From the NCBI GenBank assembly GCA_037178675.1, contig JAYMGJ010000478.1:35899-99898 (forward strand): DNA of 64,000 bases, read 5' to 3'. Below the pieces are notes generated by a model. That model searched no databases. It saw nothing but the letters and a program-made list of their open reading frames with translations, and had not been told where the DNA came from. Numbering within the stretch: position 1 is the first letter of the stretch; each line of letters begins with the position of its first letter. Positions 11,234 to 24,957 of the stretch are shown piece by piece. Source of the DNA: Scleroderma bovista (Eukaryota > Basidiomycota > Agaricomycetes > Boletales > Sclerodermataceae). The translations under genes were made by a program, and so were the position numbers.

Positions 11234-11620
11234 CTGGAGGGCAAGACGAGCGTGAGCAATGGATTAGACACGTCATGGACACGTGAGAGTGGGCAGAAGT
11301 GAAGTGGGACACGGATGGACGCGGTGCGCGTAGACGCGTCGGCAGCCAAACAAACACGGCTGGTGCAGAGAGGCAACAGTGCACGACGGCGGCGAGCGAG
11401 CCGCACCGGGCCCGGCACGCATACGATGGGGGCATCGAGCGGGGCGATGTGCGCGGCGAGGTCAGAGACGGGCGACGCACCTTGGTTGTGGGTTGGGGGG
11501 CAGCACAGGGAGGGCAGATTGTATGCGGGGGAGACTCGCTGAGGGGGCGTTTGGCGGGTGAAAAAGGCTGCCTCGCATTTTCAAACCGTGCGAAAAAAGG
11601 GCACGGACTCGCTGATGTAA
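11234..11620. other. Promoter/terminator interval of two co-directional genes
   Basis: This is 387 bp of GC-rich sequence between the stop of the unknown gene at 11621 and the NHP6 start. Open frames on the plus strand here show no motifs. It presumably holds the NHP6 promoter, but no clear TATA box is visible. Confidence 0.4.
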
Positions 11621-12400
11621 TCACTGCTGACTAAGACACAGCTGCCCCAGCCCAAGGTCGTCCAACCGCGCCATTCGCAGCAGCAGCGTCAGGTGCGCGT
11701 CGCCCCTCCCCGCACCCGGGCCATTCAGCACCTCCCACGTCGCCTCGTCCATCTCCTCCGCAACCCGTCCCCACGTCGTCTTGATCGCGCCCGGGTGGTC
11801 GAACGACGCCATGATGAAGCACAGCGGAGAGCCTGCCAACGGGTGAGTGCGAGGGCGAGGGCAAAGAGGGCACCACCTACACAGTCCAGATATCTGCTGC
11901 TCGCGGACGAGGCACGCCGAGCGCAGGTCTGGCGAACACGTCCCATCCTGGATCAGGTCTGGCAGGACGTCCCCTAAGTTGTACAGCCGTCGACACGACG
12001 GGCATATTCGCCCCGTCGCACGGCTCTTGTTGTACCACAGCACCTGCATGTATGTATTGGTTGTTCAGCTGTGTCCGCACCGCGCGACTGCACATACGAT
12101 AGCCATGTCTTCCGAAAGTACTGTACACAACATTTCCAATATCTCTTCTTGTGCGAATTCTGCACACAACGCGTCATTTAACGACGGCGGCTGCGCAAAG
12201 TAAGATGCCAGGAATTCCCTGGCATTCCTGACGCGTGGTCCAGTACCAGGGTCGTATATGTTGGGCGCAGCTAGGAGCGCGTCGTCGCAGTCGATGTCGG
12301 GGTGTGGGTCGTCATAGAGAGGCTCGTGTGTGCTTTGACTCTTCTTCTCTCGCTTCAGCTGCGCCCGTGTCTTCTTCTTGGTGTTGCAAGGACCCGGCAT
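11621..12400 (-). CDS. Conserved-looking hypothetical protein with CxxC motif
   Basis: Three exons can be joined cleanly. Exon 1 starts at ATG 12400-12398 (MPGPCNTKKKTRAQLKREKK) and ends EDMAI. A GTATGT...TGCAG intron leads to VLWYNKSRATGRICPSCRRLY, and a second intron (GTAGGT...TGGCAG) leads to CSPLCFIMASFDHPG and the C-terminus ending at TGA 11623-11621. The product is roughly 200 residues, with a basic Lys/Arg-rich start, a CPSC pair and further cysteines that could bind zinc. I do not recognise the family. The alternative upstream ATG at 12415 would add five residues. It is transcribed away from the leucyl-tRNA synthetase gene across a gap of about 160 bp. Confidence 0.7.
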
Positions 12401-12563
12401 GGCTGAACAACCCAAAAGACGCGACTGCTTGACTCGCGCGTTTGTTGGTGGCTGTTTGTTCCTCGACTTTGACTCTGATCATCAAGTGGCAGTCACGATT
12501 GCAGCCCTGCTTCGACCCGCACGCCCACTTTGGCGCTGTAAAATACCTGTACATTATCGAACC
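12401..12563. promoter_or_regulatory. Short divergent intergenic region (candidate bidirectional promoter)
   Basis: Only 163 bp separate the ATG of the minus-strand unknown gene and the plus-strand leucyl-tRNA synthetase ATG. Both genes must draw their core promoters from this interval or from the neighbouring coding sequence. No TATA box stands out. Confidence 0.45.
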
Positions 12564-15500
12564 ATGGCCAACACAATAGAACTCGCCCAGGTCGGTGTCT
12601 TGATGGGTCATCTGTCAAGCTCGCTGATTGCATCCCCCAGACCGGAAAAAGAGACTACTTGATATCCCTAGAGAGAAAATACCAAGCACGATGGAGGGAC
12701 GAGTCCCTCTTCGAAACAAATGCACCATCCAAAGACGAGCTGCAAGGCCTCTCTCCCGCAGAGATCAAGGAAAAGTACCCCAAGTGGTTCGGAAACTACC
12801 CATACCCTTACATGAACGGATCCCTCCATCTCGGCCACGCCTTCACCATTTCCAAAATCGAGTTCAGCGCAGGATACCAGCGGCTACTGGGCAAACGCGT
12901 CCTCTTCCCGCATGGCCTGCATGCAACGGGAATGCCCATTAAAGTACGTGCTCTGGTTGCCGCCAATCCGGATCTCGCTGATGACTCGCTGCACTAGGCA
13001 GCTGCAGACAAGGTACAGCGTGAAATAGAAATGTTCGGACATGATTTCGAACGGTACGAAGAAGCTGCAGCGGAAGAAAAACCCAAGGTGTCTGGGAACG
13101 GACCAGGTCCTGCCGTAGGAAAGGCCACCAAGGGAAAGGTTGCAGCAAAGGCAACCGGCCTCACCTATCAATTCCAAATCATGGAATCCATGGGCATCCC
13201 CAGATCAGAAGTCAAAAAATTCGCAGATCCTCATTACTGGTTATCCTACTTTCCCCCGATCTGCGTCGTAAGCGTTCCCCCTACAGTACCGCAGAGGCTC
13301 TTCTCATCACCGTACCCCCCCAGAAAGACAACAACGCCATGGGCAATCGTATAGACTGGAGACGCTCCTTCCTCACCACAGACCTGAACCCCTACTACGA
13401 TTCATTCGTCCGATGGCAGATGAACAAACTCCATCGGCTGGGAAAAATCAAGTTCGGAGAACGGTATACGATCTATAGTCCAAAGGATGGCCAGCCATGC
13501 ATGGATCACGATCGATCAGACGGAGAAGGCGTCGGGCCACAGGAGTACCTCGCCCTGAGAATGCAAGTGGTAGAGTTCAGCCCGGAAGCAAAAGCCGCTA
13601 TCGAAGGCAACGTCGGCGGAAGAAACGTCTATTTTGTACCCGCTACTCTACGGCCAGAGACGATGTACGTGTCCCGCCAGATCCCAGACTTGGTAAAAAC
13701 TCAGCTCTTTTACAGGTACGGTCAAACCAACTGCTTTGTCGGCCCGAATATCAAGTACGGCGTATTCGCCGTCAGCGACACTGAGGCCTACGTCTGTACT
13801 TATCGGGCCGCACGAAATATGACTTTTCAGGGTATTTTCCCCGTCCGCGGAGACATCCCACAGCTGGTGGAGGTCGTTGGATCCGCCCTCGTAGGTACAA
13901 AACTAAAAGCGCCCCTCGGCGTGATGTCCGAGGTATATGTATTACCCATGGAAAACGTCAAGGACACCAAGGTAACCATTTCCGTACACTCCAAAATACA
14001 GCTACCGACGTGTACCAATAGGGTACCGGCGTCGTTACCTCCGTACCGTCCGACTCCCCAGATGACTACACCACCACCTCGGATCTCCGCAAGAAAGCCG
14101 AGTTTTACAAAGTCGACCCTAAATGGCTGGACTTTGAGCCTATCTCGGTATTGAGGACGGAGAAATACGGCGACCTGACTGCCGTAGCGGTGTGCAAGGA
14201 GCTCAAGATCCAGTCCCAGAAGGACATCAAGCAGCTGACCGAGGCAAAAGAGATTGCATACAAGGAGGGCTTCTATAATGGTGTGATGACTATTGGGGAC
14301 TTTAAGGGCGAGTCTGTCCAGGAAGCGAAGCCGAAAGTGCGCGCACAATTGATCCAGATGGGTTTGGCGTTCCCGTATGCGGAGCCTGAGAGCTTGGTCA
14401 TTTCGCGGAGCGCGGACGAATGCGTCGTTGCGTTGATGGACCAGTGGTATCTCGACTACGGCGAGCCCGTGTGGAGAACACAGGCAGAGCAGTAAGTCCA
14501 CTTGTATTCAGATGCTCCTCAGCCGCTTATGGCCCTTTGTAGATTATTGGCAGGAATGAACACCTGGGGATCGGAGACGCGAAACTTGTTCGAGGCAACT
14601 CTGGCTTGGCTGAACCAGTGGGCATGTGCCCGGACGTACGGTCTGGGTTCCAAGCTGCCCTGGGATCCCCAGTTCCTGGTCGAGAGTCTGAGCGACTCGA
14701 CGATTTACATGGCCTACTACACGGTCGCGCACTTGCTACAGGGTGAGGAAGAGATGTAGTGCAAGTTGCATTCCCTTTCTCATAAAATGACCTTTTTAGC
14801 TGCTGATGTCACCGGCCATACCGTTGGCCCTCTGGGCGTGACTGCAGAACAAATGACAGACGAAGCTTGGGAATACATCTTCTGCAACGGACCGTGGCCG
14901 AATCCAGAGCCTTTCCCCAAGGACAAGGCCGACGCGATGAAGCACGAATTCAACTACTTTTACCCCTTCGATATGCGGTCCTCCGGAAAAGACCTTGTGC
15001 AAAACAACCTGACGTTCTTGCTATACAACCACGTCGCCATTTTTTCAGATGATAAGCACCCCTTGGGTATTCGCACCAATGGGCACTTGATGATCAACGG
15101 CCAGAAGATGTCGAAGAGCAAGGGTAACTCGCTCACTCTGCGCGACGGCATCGAGAAGTTTGGTGCCGATGCTATGCGACTGACATTGGCTGATGCCGGT
15201 GATGGCGTCGAGGATGCCAACTTTGACGAAAAGACCGCGAATGCGAATATCCTGCGGCTGCACACCTTATTGGGCTGGTGCGAGGTAGGAGCCTCTTGAG
15301 ATCGTGCTGGTTTTCATCGGTCCTCACAATCCGCCATTTTCAGGAGATGCTCAAGGACGATTCTAAATTGAGGCATGGTCCTAAGAACTCTTACCATGAC
15401 CGCGTCTTTGAGGAAGAAATCATCGACTTGATTAATATCACCAAGGGTCACTATGAGGCGTATGTTTCTTACATAGTACCGAGGTACCTTGAATATCTCA

Positions 15501-16377
15501 CTTTGTTCCACACACACACAGCACCGCCTTCAAAGATGCCTTGAAGTACGGGTTCTACGAACTGCAAAACATCCGCGATTGGTATCGTGAGGTCACGTCC
15601 GACGTTGGCATGCACGCCGACCTGGTCAAGTACTGGATCCGCGTCTCCGCACTGCTAGTCACCCCTGTCGCACCTCACTTCGCCGAGCACATCTGGACCG
15701 AGTTCTTGAAGGAACCCAAGTCCATTCAGCTGGCCCGCTGGCCCGAACCAGGACGCGCCGCCGACCGCACCGTCATCGAGGCCGGCGCGTACATGCGGAC
15801 CACCCTCAAAATGATCCGAGATGCGGAGACGACGCTGTTGAAGAAGCTGCAGAAAGGGAGGAAGGGAAAGGCGGATGGGCCGTCGTTCGATCCTAAGCTG
15901 CCAAAGAGCGTCCGGATATACGTTGCCTCGCGATTCCCTGAGTGGCAGGATGTCTGTGTGCAGGCTATCAAGGATGCGTACTCGGTAGAGACGGATAAGG
16001 TGGACGATGTCAGGGTTAGGGCTGTCCTGACGGAGAATGGGATGATCAAGGATAAACGGGCCATGCCGTTCATCCAGGCGTTCAAGGTGTGTTTTTGATC
16101 GTACGTGTTGTGGAACCATTGATCGATCTTGTCCTGTCCTGCGTAGAAACGCATGTTGGAAATTGGCGCTACCAGTGCGTTCCGTCGGACGTTGACGTTC
16201 TCCGAGTCAGAGATCTTGACCGAGTTCCTGCCTTACCTGAAGAAATCTCTGAATTTGGTGGATGCGGAGGTGTTCTCGGTAGAAGTCGCGTTGCAGCAAG
16301 TGGGTCCTGGGTTTACGCCCACCATTATAGAGAGCTCAGAGCCAGGGAGTCCAGCCTTCGAATACCGTAATGTATAA
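12564..16377 (+). CDS. Cytosolic leucyl-tRNA synthetase
   Basis: This enzyme charges tRNA-Leu with leucine in the cytosol. Exon 1 is MANTIELAQ (12564-12590); exon 2 (12641-12943) holds the HIGH-type motif in GSLHLGHAF and ends MPIK. Exon 3 from 12998 starts [22 protein letters not shown] and [11 protein letters not shown] mark the catalytic and editing regions, and KMSKSKGNS at about 15105-15130 is the class I KMSKS loop. The anticodon-binding and C-terminal parts follow to the last exon ([12 protein letters not shown]..., stop at 16377). About ten introns of 45-65 nt are needed; one removes an in-frame stop just after MPIK. The archaeal/eukaryotic-type architecture with a long C-terminal extension argues for the cytosolic rather than the mitochondrial enzyme. 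The gene looks complete. Confidence 0.95.
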
Positions 16378-16664
16378 GATGTAAAATGGATACCGAATAA
16401 GACACCACTTCGTTCATGTGTGGTCCACCGTACCATGAGGTCACTACATAGGTTCCACATAATATCATTCAAGAACGTACAGGGCCACGTACTTGAGAGT
16501 AAATGGCCATGAAATTAGCGCATTCGACTATCGCAGCTGCTTGGGTTATAGTTACAGTTATCGCCGACTCGTACCAGTGGGCGTTTTTCCGAAGCGCCGC
16601 AGTATATCGCATATCTCCCTCATTCCCGCAAATAACACATATGCAGTCGCTATGACAATCCAGT
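16378..16664. other. Convergent 3' intergenic region
   Basis: This is 287 bp between the stops of leucyl-tRNA synthetase (+) and Dim1 (-). It holds only 3' untranslated sequence; no gene is seen. Confidence 0.6.
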
Positions 16665-17909
<1,245 letters not shown>

Positions 17910-18212
17910 GCTCTAGTGACTTGGAGGGAATGCAAGGCTATGCAAACATGGCACTGTGCAGCAATGAGATTTTATAGGATTTTATCTTCCTTTGTAGTCT
18001 CGTACCCAGACGTTGTGGCTGCACGTTTCTTATGTCATCATGTTCTCACGTATTATGTCAGCACGAGAACGCACTTCAAGCCTTCAGAATCAAGGCAACC
18101 GTAGTACTAGACTCATATGTACTTTCTTCCGATGCTGGCTCTATTTCTTGAAAACTACCTACAACTGTGGGTACAAATGCGTTACGACGCCTGAACGACC
18201 TCGTAGTACATC
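17910..18212. other. Upstream region of DIM1, no gene seen
   Basis: This is about 300 bp between DIM1 and the repeat region; no coding signature or RNA gene is apparent. Confidence 0.45.
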
Positions 18213-18680
18213 AAACTATCATTTTTCCGGAACATCATGATTGCACCTTGGCACCTTGCCAGTGAGACCAGATTCTGACAGCAAGTATTGCAGCTCTACG
18301 AGTACTAAACTCGCAGCGACGTCATGACCAGTATCAAGGATGGAGCTGTGTTTGGGGCATTCATGGTTCTTCTCGCAAATTTACATTCCATCTACAGCAC
18401 CACACTCTCCATTGCTATCATTTTTCCAGAACTTCATCATGATTGCAGCTTGGCACCTTGCCAGGGAGACCAGATGACAGCAAGTGTTGTAGTCCTACGA
18501 ATACTAAACTCGCAGCTTGTGGCCAGTATCAAAGATGGCTCCAAGCTGTGAACATGGGAATGGTGCTTCCAAAAATTTTGCACTGCGGGCATGATCATTT
18601 GATACCAGTGTACTTCCATTTTGATACCATCGCAAACTTACATTCCATCAACTGACGTTTACAGCACCACACTCTCCACT
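18213..18680 (+). repeat. Imperfect tandem duplication, ~200-bp spacing
   Basis: The segment around 18213-18350 recurs at about 18414-18545. Shared blocks include TTGGCACCTTGCCAG, GAGACCAGAT and ACTAAACTCGCAGC. A further shared block, CAGCACCACACTCTCCA, occurs at about 18395 and 18663. The copies have diverged by point changes and small indels. No open frame spans the unit, so this is non-coding duplicated sequence. Confidence 0.7.
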
Positions 18681-19104
18681 GCTCCAGTCAAGCTCAGTAC
18701 GCCTGGTTATATCCCAGAATGACCCGAGTCACCATCGCACCAGGTTGACGCGAACTTCGGGCAAACGATAAAATTGGCAAGAGTTTCGTCACGACAGGAT
18801 CCGTTCCATTAACACTGCGGAAAAAAAAGTAAAAGTGCGCGCGAAATAGGTAGTAATCCGAAAGCAGAGTTGACCAAAAATCTGACCTTAATCTGAGATA
18901 TAATATTCATTCTGCCTATATTAGACAGTCACCCCCAGATCGGAGGGTACGCCAATTTGATAATAAATCTCCAGATCAGGCGAGTAAAAAACTATTGTAC
19001 AAGGTACAAGCGGAAGCTTACGTGACCACCCGTTGGAGGAAGCGAAGCCACCCGTTTGTCATTCCTCGGTTTATACTTAAAGTATGTAAGTCGTTGGAAG
19101 GCAC
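18681..19104. other. Upstream region of the kinase gene
   Basis: This is 424 bp without a recognisable gene. It presumably holds the promoter of the kinase starting at 19105; a TTTATACTTAAA stretch lies about 30 bp upstream of the ATG. Confidence 0.4.
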
Positions 19105-20205
19105 ATGAATCCCCCCTCGATGGATCCAAGACTCAGACTTGAAAAAATATCCAGAGGTGCTTCTGGATACAGCATCAACCTCAATGATCAAGTGGACCGA
19201 GTACTTTCACGGGGTCCCTTGCGAGGTAGCAGAGCACTGGTTTACCATGGCATAATGCGGCCAACAGGCAAAAAAGTGGCCATAAAAGTATTTCGCTTTG
19301 GCCCTCCTTCAGACGAAAACTCCATCAGGGTGGGTATTTTCTTTCTTTCCGATTCACTGCAACCTAAAAAGTACATTCAGCGTGTTCTTCATGAAGTGTC
19401 TACATGGACCAAACTACGTCACCGAAATATTGTCCAAGTATCTGGCATTACTACCACGTTTGATTACACCATTTCGTTGATAACTGAGTGGGCGGATGGA
19501 GGAAGCGCTATCGACTATGTGCAAAATCGAGCTGTTGATCCTCGTCCTCTGGTGAGTGGAATTACAAGATGCCAAATCGCATGTTACCTTATAGTATTTC
19601 TCAGCTTATTGATGTTGCCCATGGAATAAACTACCTTCACGGGCAGAGGCCACCCATCGTCCACGGCGATTTGAGAGGTGTAAGTTAAGGTGCATGCATT
19701 CCTGGCGCTGGCCTGACGGATTCGAGTGACAGAAAAATGTCCTTATATCGCAAGATGGTCGAGCCTTGATTGCAGACTATGGTGTCGCCACCCTCGTTGA
19801 CAGTGTTTTCGACAATAACGTTGCCGTTTCTTCATTTGGTGGAGCATGCATCAGATATATGGCCCCAGAAACAATGGAAAGGTATGGTGAATTAACCACA
19901 AAAGACGACATATGGGCCTTTGGCATGTTAGTACTGGTATGCTCCTTCGGCCTCTTTTGGTAAATTTCACCCGACCTTCGCTCCTACAGGAACTCCTCAC
20001 GACACAGCAACCTTTCCATGAGATACCAGGATTAAGAGCAGTAATCTCTCGCATCATGCAAGGACCACCGAATCGTCCCAGTGACAAGGACACTTACGAC
20101 CGCCTGACAAATGTCTGGTGGGATGTTTGTTACTCATGTTGGCATCGCCAGCCTTTGCACCGTCCACCGATTTCCGACGTTCTCAGAAGACTTCAGCAAC
20201 TTTAG
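19105..20205 (+). CDS. Protein kinase-like protein (TKL-type)
   Basis: A Ser/Thr/Tyr-kinase-like domain is assembled from five exons. The Gly-rich loop is degenerate (SRGPLRGSRALVYHG). VAIKVF supplies the ATP-anchoring Lys, RVLHEVSTWTKLRHRNIVQV the helix-C Glu, HGDLRGKNVLI the catalytic loop Asp and Asn, and ADYG replaces DFG. YMAPE, DDIWAFGML and a C-lobe ending LRRLQQL follow, with the stop at 20205. Exon joins include NSIR to RVLHE and a join into ISQLIDVAHG at GGTGAG...ATAG. Single-domain kinases of this kind are greatly expanded in Agaricomycetes. HRD to HGD and DFG to DYG changes do not remove the catalytic aspartates, so it may be active. Substrate and partner are unknown. Confidence 0.82.
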
Positions 20206-21695
20206 TATGCCGTCTTGTCTTAAAGGAAGGGATTTAATGTGACGAACCCTTGCAGGATTCTTAGTAGCTTGTCCTTTTTTAATAGACGCGAGTGGTGGTG
20301 TTCCGCAGCTCAATGTGTTCGTAGACGTCCCGATGGTCCAAGGTTGCGTATAACTGGCCTGCTGTTAGCCCTCTTTTTTTTGAGAGAGAAGGTGCCATCT
20401 TAGGGTATGGTTCTGTGCTCTTCCTAAACATGATTCTCCCAACTTCGAACACCTATGATTACTTTCTTTAGGCGGATCTCTCGCTGAAGTTCCGACCTTG
20501 TAGGATCACCACCGCTGGCTTGGGCATCAAGAATGCAGACGAAACGGGGGTATATGAAATGGTGTGGAAAGACCTCCATTCTCTCATCTGCGGTGTCACT
20601 TGGATCCCAAGTTCCATTGTGATTCGAGGCATATATCACAGACCAATCTTGACCTTAACAGGCCTCCAGTGGCAATGTTGGTCAGCTTTGAATAGCAAAA
20701 TGGTCAAGCTGCGCTGGCAATTTGATTGACCAGCAATTGTCCACTTTTAACCCCCTTCTTTAGCTGATGTGACTTCGTTCTAGCCATCTATGCTAGGAAA
20801 GTATACAATGCAACTTCGACATTGTCGATTGCCATGAGATAATATATTCTCGTATTGGCAGGTATTGTAAAAGTTTCAACTAATGTGACTGCTAACCCCG
20901 TAATACTGAACTAAACTGTGTAAATACGCCGGAGATACGGCTTCGGTTTTTCAGACACTTGAACAGCTTTAGGGCTGCCACAGGATTTGTTTCACTGGTA
21001 TCCCCCCCATCAGGCTGTATGATTACTCACCTGAAGGATGGATAACAAATTACCGAGAGGCCAAGATGGCAGACCTTGTGGTGAGGTTTGGGGCTTGGTG
21101 AGAATGGAGTTTGGTAGGTGATACGGTCCGGTCTCTTCGTAATATGGCGACTGTACAGGGAAGTCTTTTACACTCACGCGAGCAATACGTACAAGCAAGG
21201 AGGTCATCGTCTCGGTTCAAAGGGTTCTTCATTGCCACTATTATCCAACGTGACAACCTGCTGAGGGCCTAGAGGACGGACTGCATGGCCTCATTTTGTT
21301 TATTGGCGTTGTTCAACAGAGATAGAAGCAGTCTCATCAAAGAATTGAAGAAAGCCGGTCGTTTCTTCGTTGCTCACTTTTTGCGGTACTGGTGAGGCTA
21401 TTTGTGCATGATGAACCGCGCACAGTTGATAGTCGCCAGTCAACGACCAAACCTCATACTGCTAGTATGAGTTACGAGTGCGACCATGATTCATCAACTT
21501 ACTGTTAATATCCCCAGCAGCACTTGCCAGATAAAAATAGTACATTGCCCATATGTTACTCTCCTATGGCCTTACATATGGCACTGCATCTTGGCACTTC
21601 CTTTTGCTTGAGCAGGATTTAAGTATAGAAATTTAGAATTCTCATCAGTGGCTAAAATCAGGGATCTCGGGCACAATACATTTCAATTACTTCTA
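20206..21695. other. 1.5 kb with no recognisable gene
   Basis: Only short open frames occur, none with motifs or a consistent splice pattern. It is AT-richer than the housekeeping block and may be decayed repeat sequence. Confidence 0.45.
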
Positions 21696-22901
21696 TGGTG
21701 CCAATCACTTAGAGGCCACTACATTTGTGCAGTGGCCAAATTGGCTGGACAAAAATCAAAACCTAACCCTAACCCTATGAAAGTGCTGAATGGGCAAACT
21801 TTGATCAGTCTGAGGGGGCTGTTGCTGACTGATTGATCTTAGTTCTATTTCATAAAGTTTATGCTAAGTAGCACACATGTATTCCTGTGTAGATGAAGTA
21901 TACTAACCCCAAAGAGAGCATCAATCTCATCAGTGATGATGCAAGTGTAAGTTCACATAAAAGAGATAGTAGGGTTAGGACACCAAATTTTCCATGTAAT
22001 TGTTATAGTTTGAGTTGTGGGTGGATGTAGTGGCTTTGACAGCTACACAATGTATACTACACCCTGCATCAACATAATTTTGAGCCTTGTGCAGATGAAA
22101 TCAACAAGTGGTTGAAAACTGGTCTACAATGGCACTTTCTATCATGCAACTTGACCTTGAAAGTGCAGTGCTGGGGAACAGAGCTGCAGTCTACAGTCAC
22201 CTTGTTTACAAGGTTACTACACATATAAAGTGTAGACACTATTTTTGTCATCTGTGCAATTGTTCATAGCACTCTAGTACCTTGGCAAAGCCATGGTTCA
22301 GAGACTGCTATGTGATAGCACAGGGACTTTTCAGTAGGATATAGTTAATGGTTAGAGATATATGACATCATGCATACATATAAACAAGGTGTCCTCTATT
22401 CTCAATGGCTTTGAGATTCACACAGAAAAAATTCTTATCAAGAAAAAGTCAGTTGCACAGCATTTTCACTAATATGGAAGGTGATATACACCATATTTGG
22501 TAACTCGAAATGCCACCTGCGTCGGCAGAACCCTTGCTCATGAATGGAAATCCAAATTGTAACTACTGAAGTGTATTGAAAGGTTCACAACTTGCAAAGT
22601 AAGTCAACTGAATCACATGGTTCCAAAGAAGGCAAAAAGTTCTGTTGTGATATGTTCCCACGATTTAACGAAATCCCAGAACCCTTTGCTCTGTGAGCAA
22701 GGGAATATACCCCTTTCTGGCCAATTTCACACTTGGTGAAATTTTTTGATGGTTCAATTTTGACTCAATTAAAAATCCCTCTTACAGTTTTGTTCCCTTG
22801 GTCAAATGGAGCATTTTTTTAAGAGGAAATCTTAATTGGACTTTTTTTGGTGAGTCAAAAATGTTTGCACAAAAGTAGTGGCCTCTAAGTGATTGGCACC
22901 A
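21696..22901 (+). mobile_element. 1.2-kb inverted-repeat element with TA target duplication
   Basis: The left end (21696-21730) begins TGGTGCCAATCACTTAGAGG. The right end (22867-22901) is its reverse complement with one mismatch in 35 bases by eye. A TA dinucleotide flanks both ends (21694-21695 and 22902-22903). No open frame longer than about 60 codons lies inside and no transposase motif is seen. TA target sites and simple terminal inverted repeats point to a non-autonomous Tc1/mariner-type element. A CCTAACCCTAACCCTA telomere-like stretch lies just inside the left end. Confidence 0.75.
21763..21778 (+). repeat. Short interstitial telomere-like repeat
   Basis: The sequence CCTAACCCTAACCCTA equals about 2.7 units of the complement of TTAGGG, the usual basidiomycete telomere repeat. 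It lies inside the inverted-repeat element and is too short to be a telomere. Confidence 0.55.
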
Positions 22902-24957
22902 TAAGCCGCCAAAGTTTATGTGCAGCATGGTTTGAAGAACACCCTTGAAGAATCAGAAACAGAAGAGGTTCACGCGATATTTGCTAGATAAATTGAACCT
23001 AGTAAAGAACAACCGAGATTTACGAGATGTGTGTTAGATAGCAGTAGCTACTATTGCATCCTTTCTGCCAGCCTCACGAAAGTGTCGATTGAATATTTGT
23101 CCTCGGAAAGCAGGTCAATTGAATGCTGTGAATAACTAGCCCCAGGTAAATTTTAAGGAGAAGACCGAGTCAAAGTCGTCAACTGGCTTATTGGAGCAGG
23201 TCCAGGCGTCCAGCACTTTTCAGCCCCTCAACGGGCCTAGGCCATTAAATTGAATTACCCCTTCAAACCTTCAACTTGGGGCCGTTCACCGTGCGCCGCA
23301 GCTTGGCAGTCAGTGCGAAGTCCCTGACCTGCATGAAGGCACAGCCAAGGGAAAAAGTTCGCAACAACTTCTTATGCCAGTGTAGAGAAGATTGGTGGGA
23401 ATTGATTATTGCAGTGTCAGGCTAAGTGTATTGCAAAATGCATTCATTCACTTGCCAGCGTCACATTAAAGGAAATACAGGAGAATGAATAGAGTGACTA
23501 GGGTGCTGCAGGAAAGCATGGTGTCTCCTTTCGTCACAGTTCAGGAACTGCGCAGAACACTCCCATGTGTAAAATAGCCTGACAGTACCTAAAGACATAG
23601 GCACGGCACATGGTACCTGGAAGTCGTAACTGTGGGCCTTGCGGTGTCCTGCATTCCATTCTTGCTGGAGGTTTCATCATTGGTGCAATGCTTCCGCTGC
23701 TATCGCTGCGCGTACGCAGCAGCGTTGGCTTCTCGCGCACCCACTGCAGTGTGTTATAATTACCAGCAGTAATGAATACACAGATCGTCGTCATCACCAC
23801 CATCTGTGATGGGACAAGTCACCGCCGCTGCCATCCGTATGCAATGTCATGGGTATCGTTAGGGAGACGACGACCTAGATCACCGTCATTGTCGTCGCAA
23901 CATCGTCGCTGTTGTCATCACCCAAGTAAATAACTATTATAGTACGCTGTCCGCTTGACATGGAAACAACCATATTTTTCAGTACAAGAGACGTTATTTA
24001 CATAAATCAGTCACAACTTACCTATAGGTCCTGGTGGGTGGTCTGGTGTGCCAGGCTTGTGAGGAACTGGATTGGAAGTATTGTTTGTGCTGAAGGGAAA
24101 AAACACATCTCACATTCGAAAGCAATGTGTTCACCTGCCATCTCTCAAGTCAAAAAAAAATAGAACACAAACCCACCTCGTGACACTCGAGTCTGGAGCA
24201 CAACAGTGTCACAGAGCATCTGAACTGTACACTTGTGGAGTGAGTGTAGGCAATGCTACATGCCAGCGGACTGCAGAAGACGCTTTGGGGGCAAAGGAAT
24301 GCATGGTTGAAGAACCGTTCTGCGACTCGAGCCTTGGGGAAAACCATACCGCATGAGATGTTGAAAAAGAAACCCAATATGTTTGAACAAGTTAGCTGAA
24401 TGGGTTGTGATCTCGCTTCAAAGCTTAATATATAGTCGGACGAAAGGCAGGTGCTGGGTTGGATATGATTCGATCCCGACGCCCACTCCGTAAGTATTTA
24501 GAGGACATTCGTCGCGTCGGTGTCAAAAAGGGGCACGGATTCAGATTCGACGCTGCCAATGATGTAGTTGTCCCAATCAGTCTGCCGCTCGTCGAGGGAC
24601 ATGTTAGCAGTGTCAACGTGTGATCATAAGTACTGTACGGACGATCAGTGCGGGAATCCAATCCACTTAGCACATTGAACTGGCCGTCATCGAGTCTATG
24701 ACAAACGCTTGTTTGCCGTGGAGTATCGATCCTCATGATATCCGCGGACAGGATCGGGACAAAATACCCCCGATGCGAGCGTCGGGCTGATGCTCCGCCC
24801 TCGACGGAGCGGATCTGCACAGACAAAAAAGGTGCTAAACTGCATGCACGTGACTTGGACAAAATAGAGCTTTGTCAGCGTACTAGTCGGCATATTCTTG
24901 AGTCCGTTTCATTACCAAGTAGCACTGGTTAAGACCCGTGGCACGCAAAGATTCGTC
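22902..24957. other. 2 kb with no confident gene
   Basis: Scattered short open frames are present on both strands and none has recognisable motifs. The right ~250 bp should contain the promoter of the Tma64/eIF2D gene. A minus-strand open frame at 24862-24425 was considered and not called. Confidence 0.45.

Noticed and set aside
10590..11624. Single 344-codon minus-strand frame over NHP6
   Set aside because: It reads through introns of the HMG-box gene in mixed frames; the spliced model explains the conserved sequence and the acidic end.
21763..21778. Chromosome end or telomere
   Set aside because: Fewer than three repeat units lie inside an inverted-repeat element with coding sequence on both sides.
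24425..24862. Minus-strand open frame of about 145 codons upstream of TMA64
   Set aside because: It lacks an ATG at its start, shows no domain, and overlaps the likely TMA64 promoter; no splice-supported extension was found.
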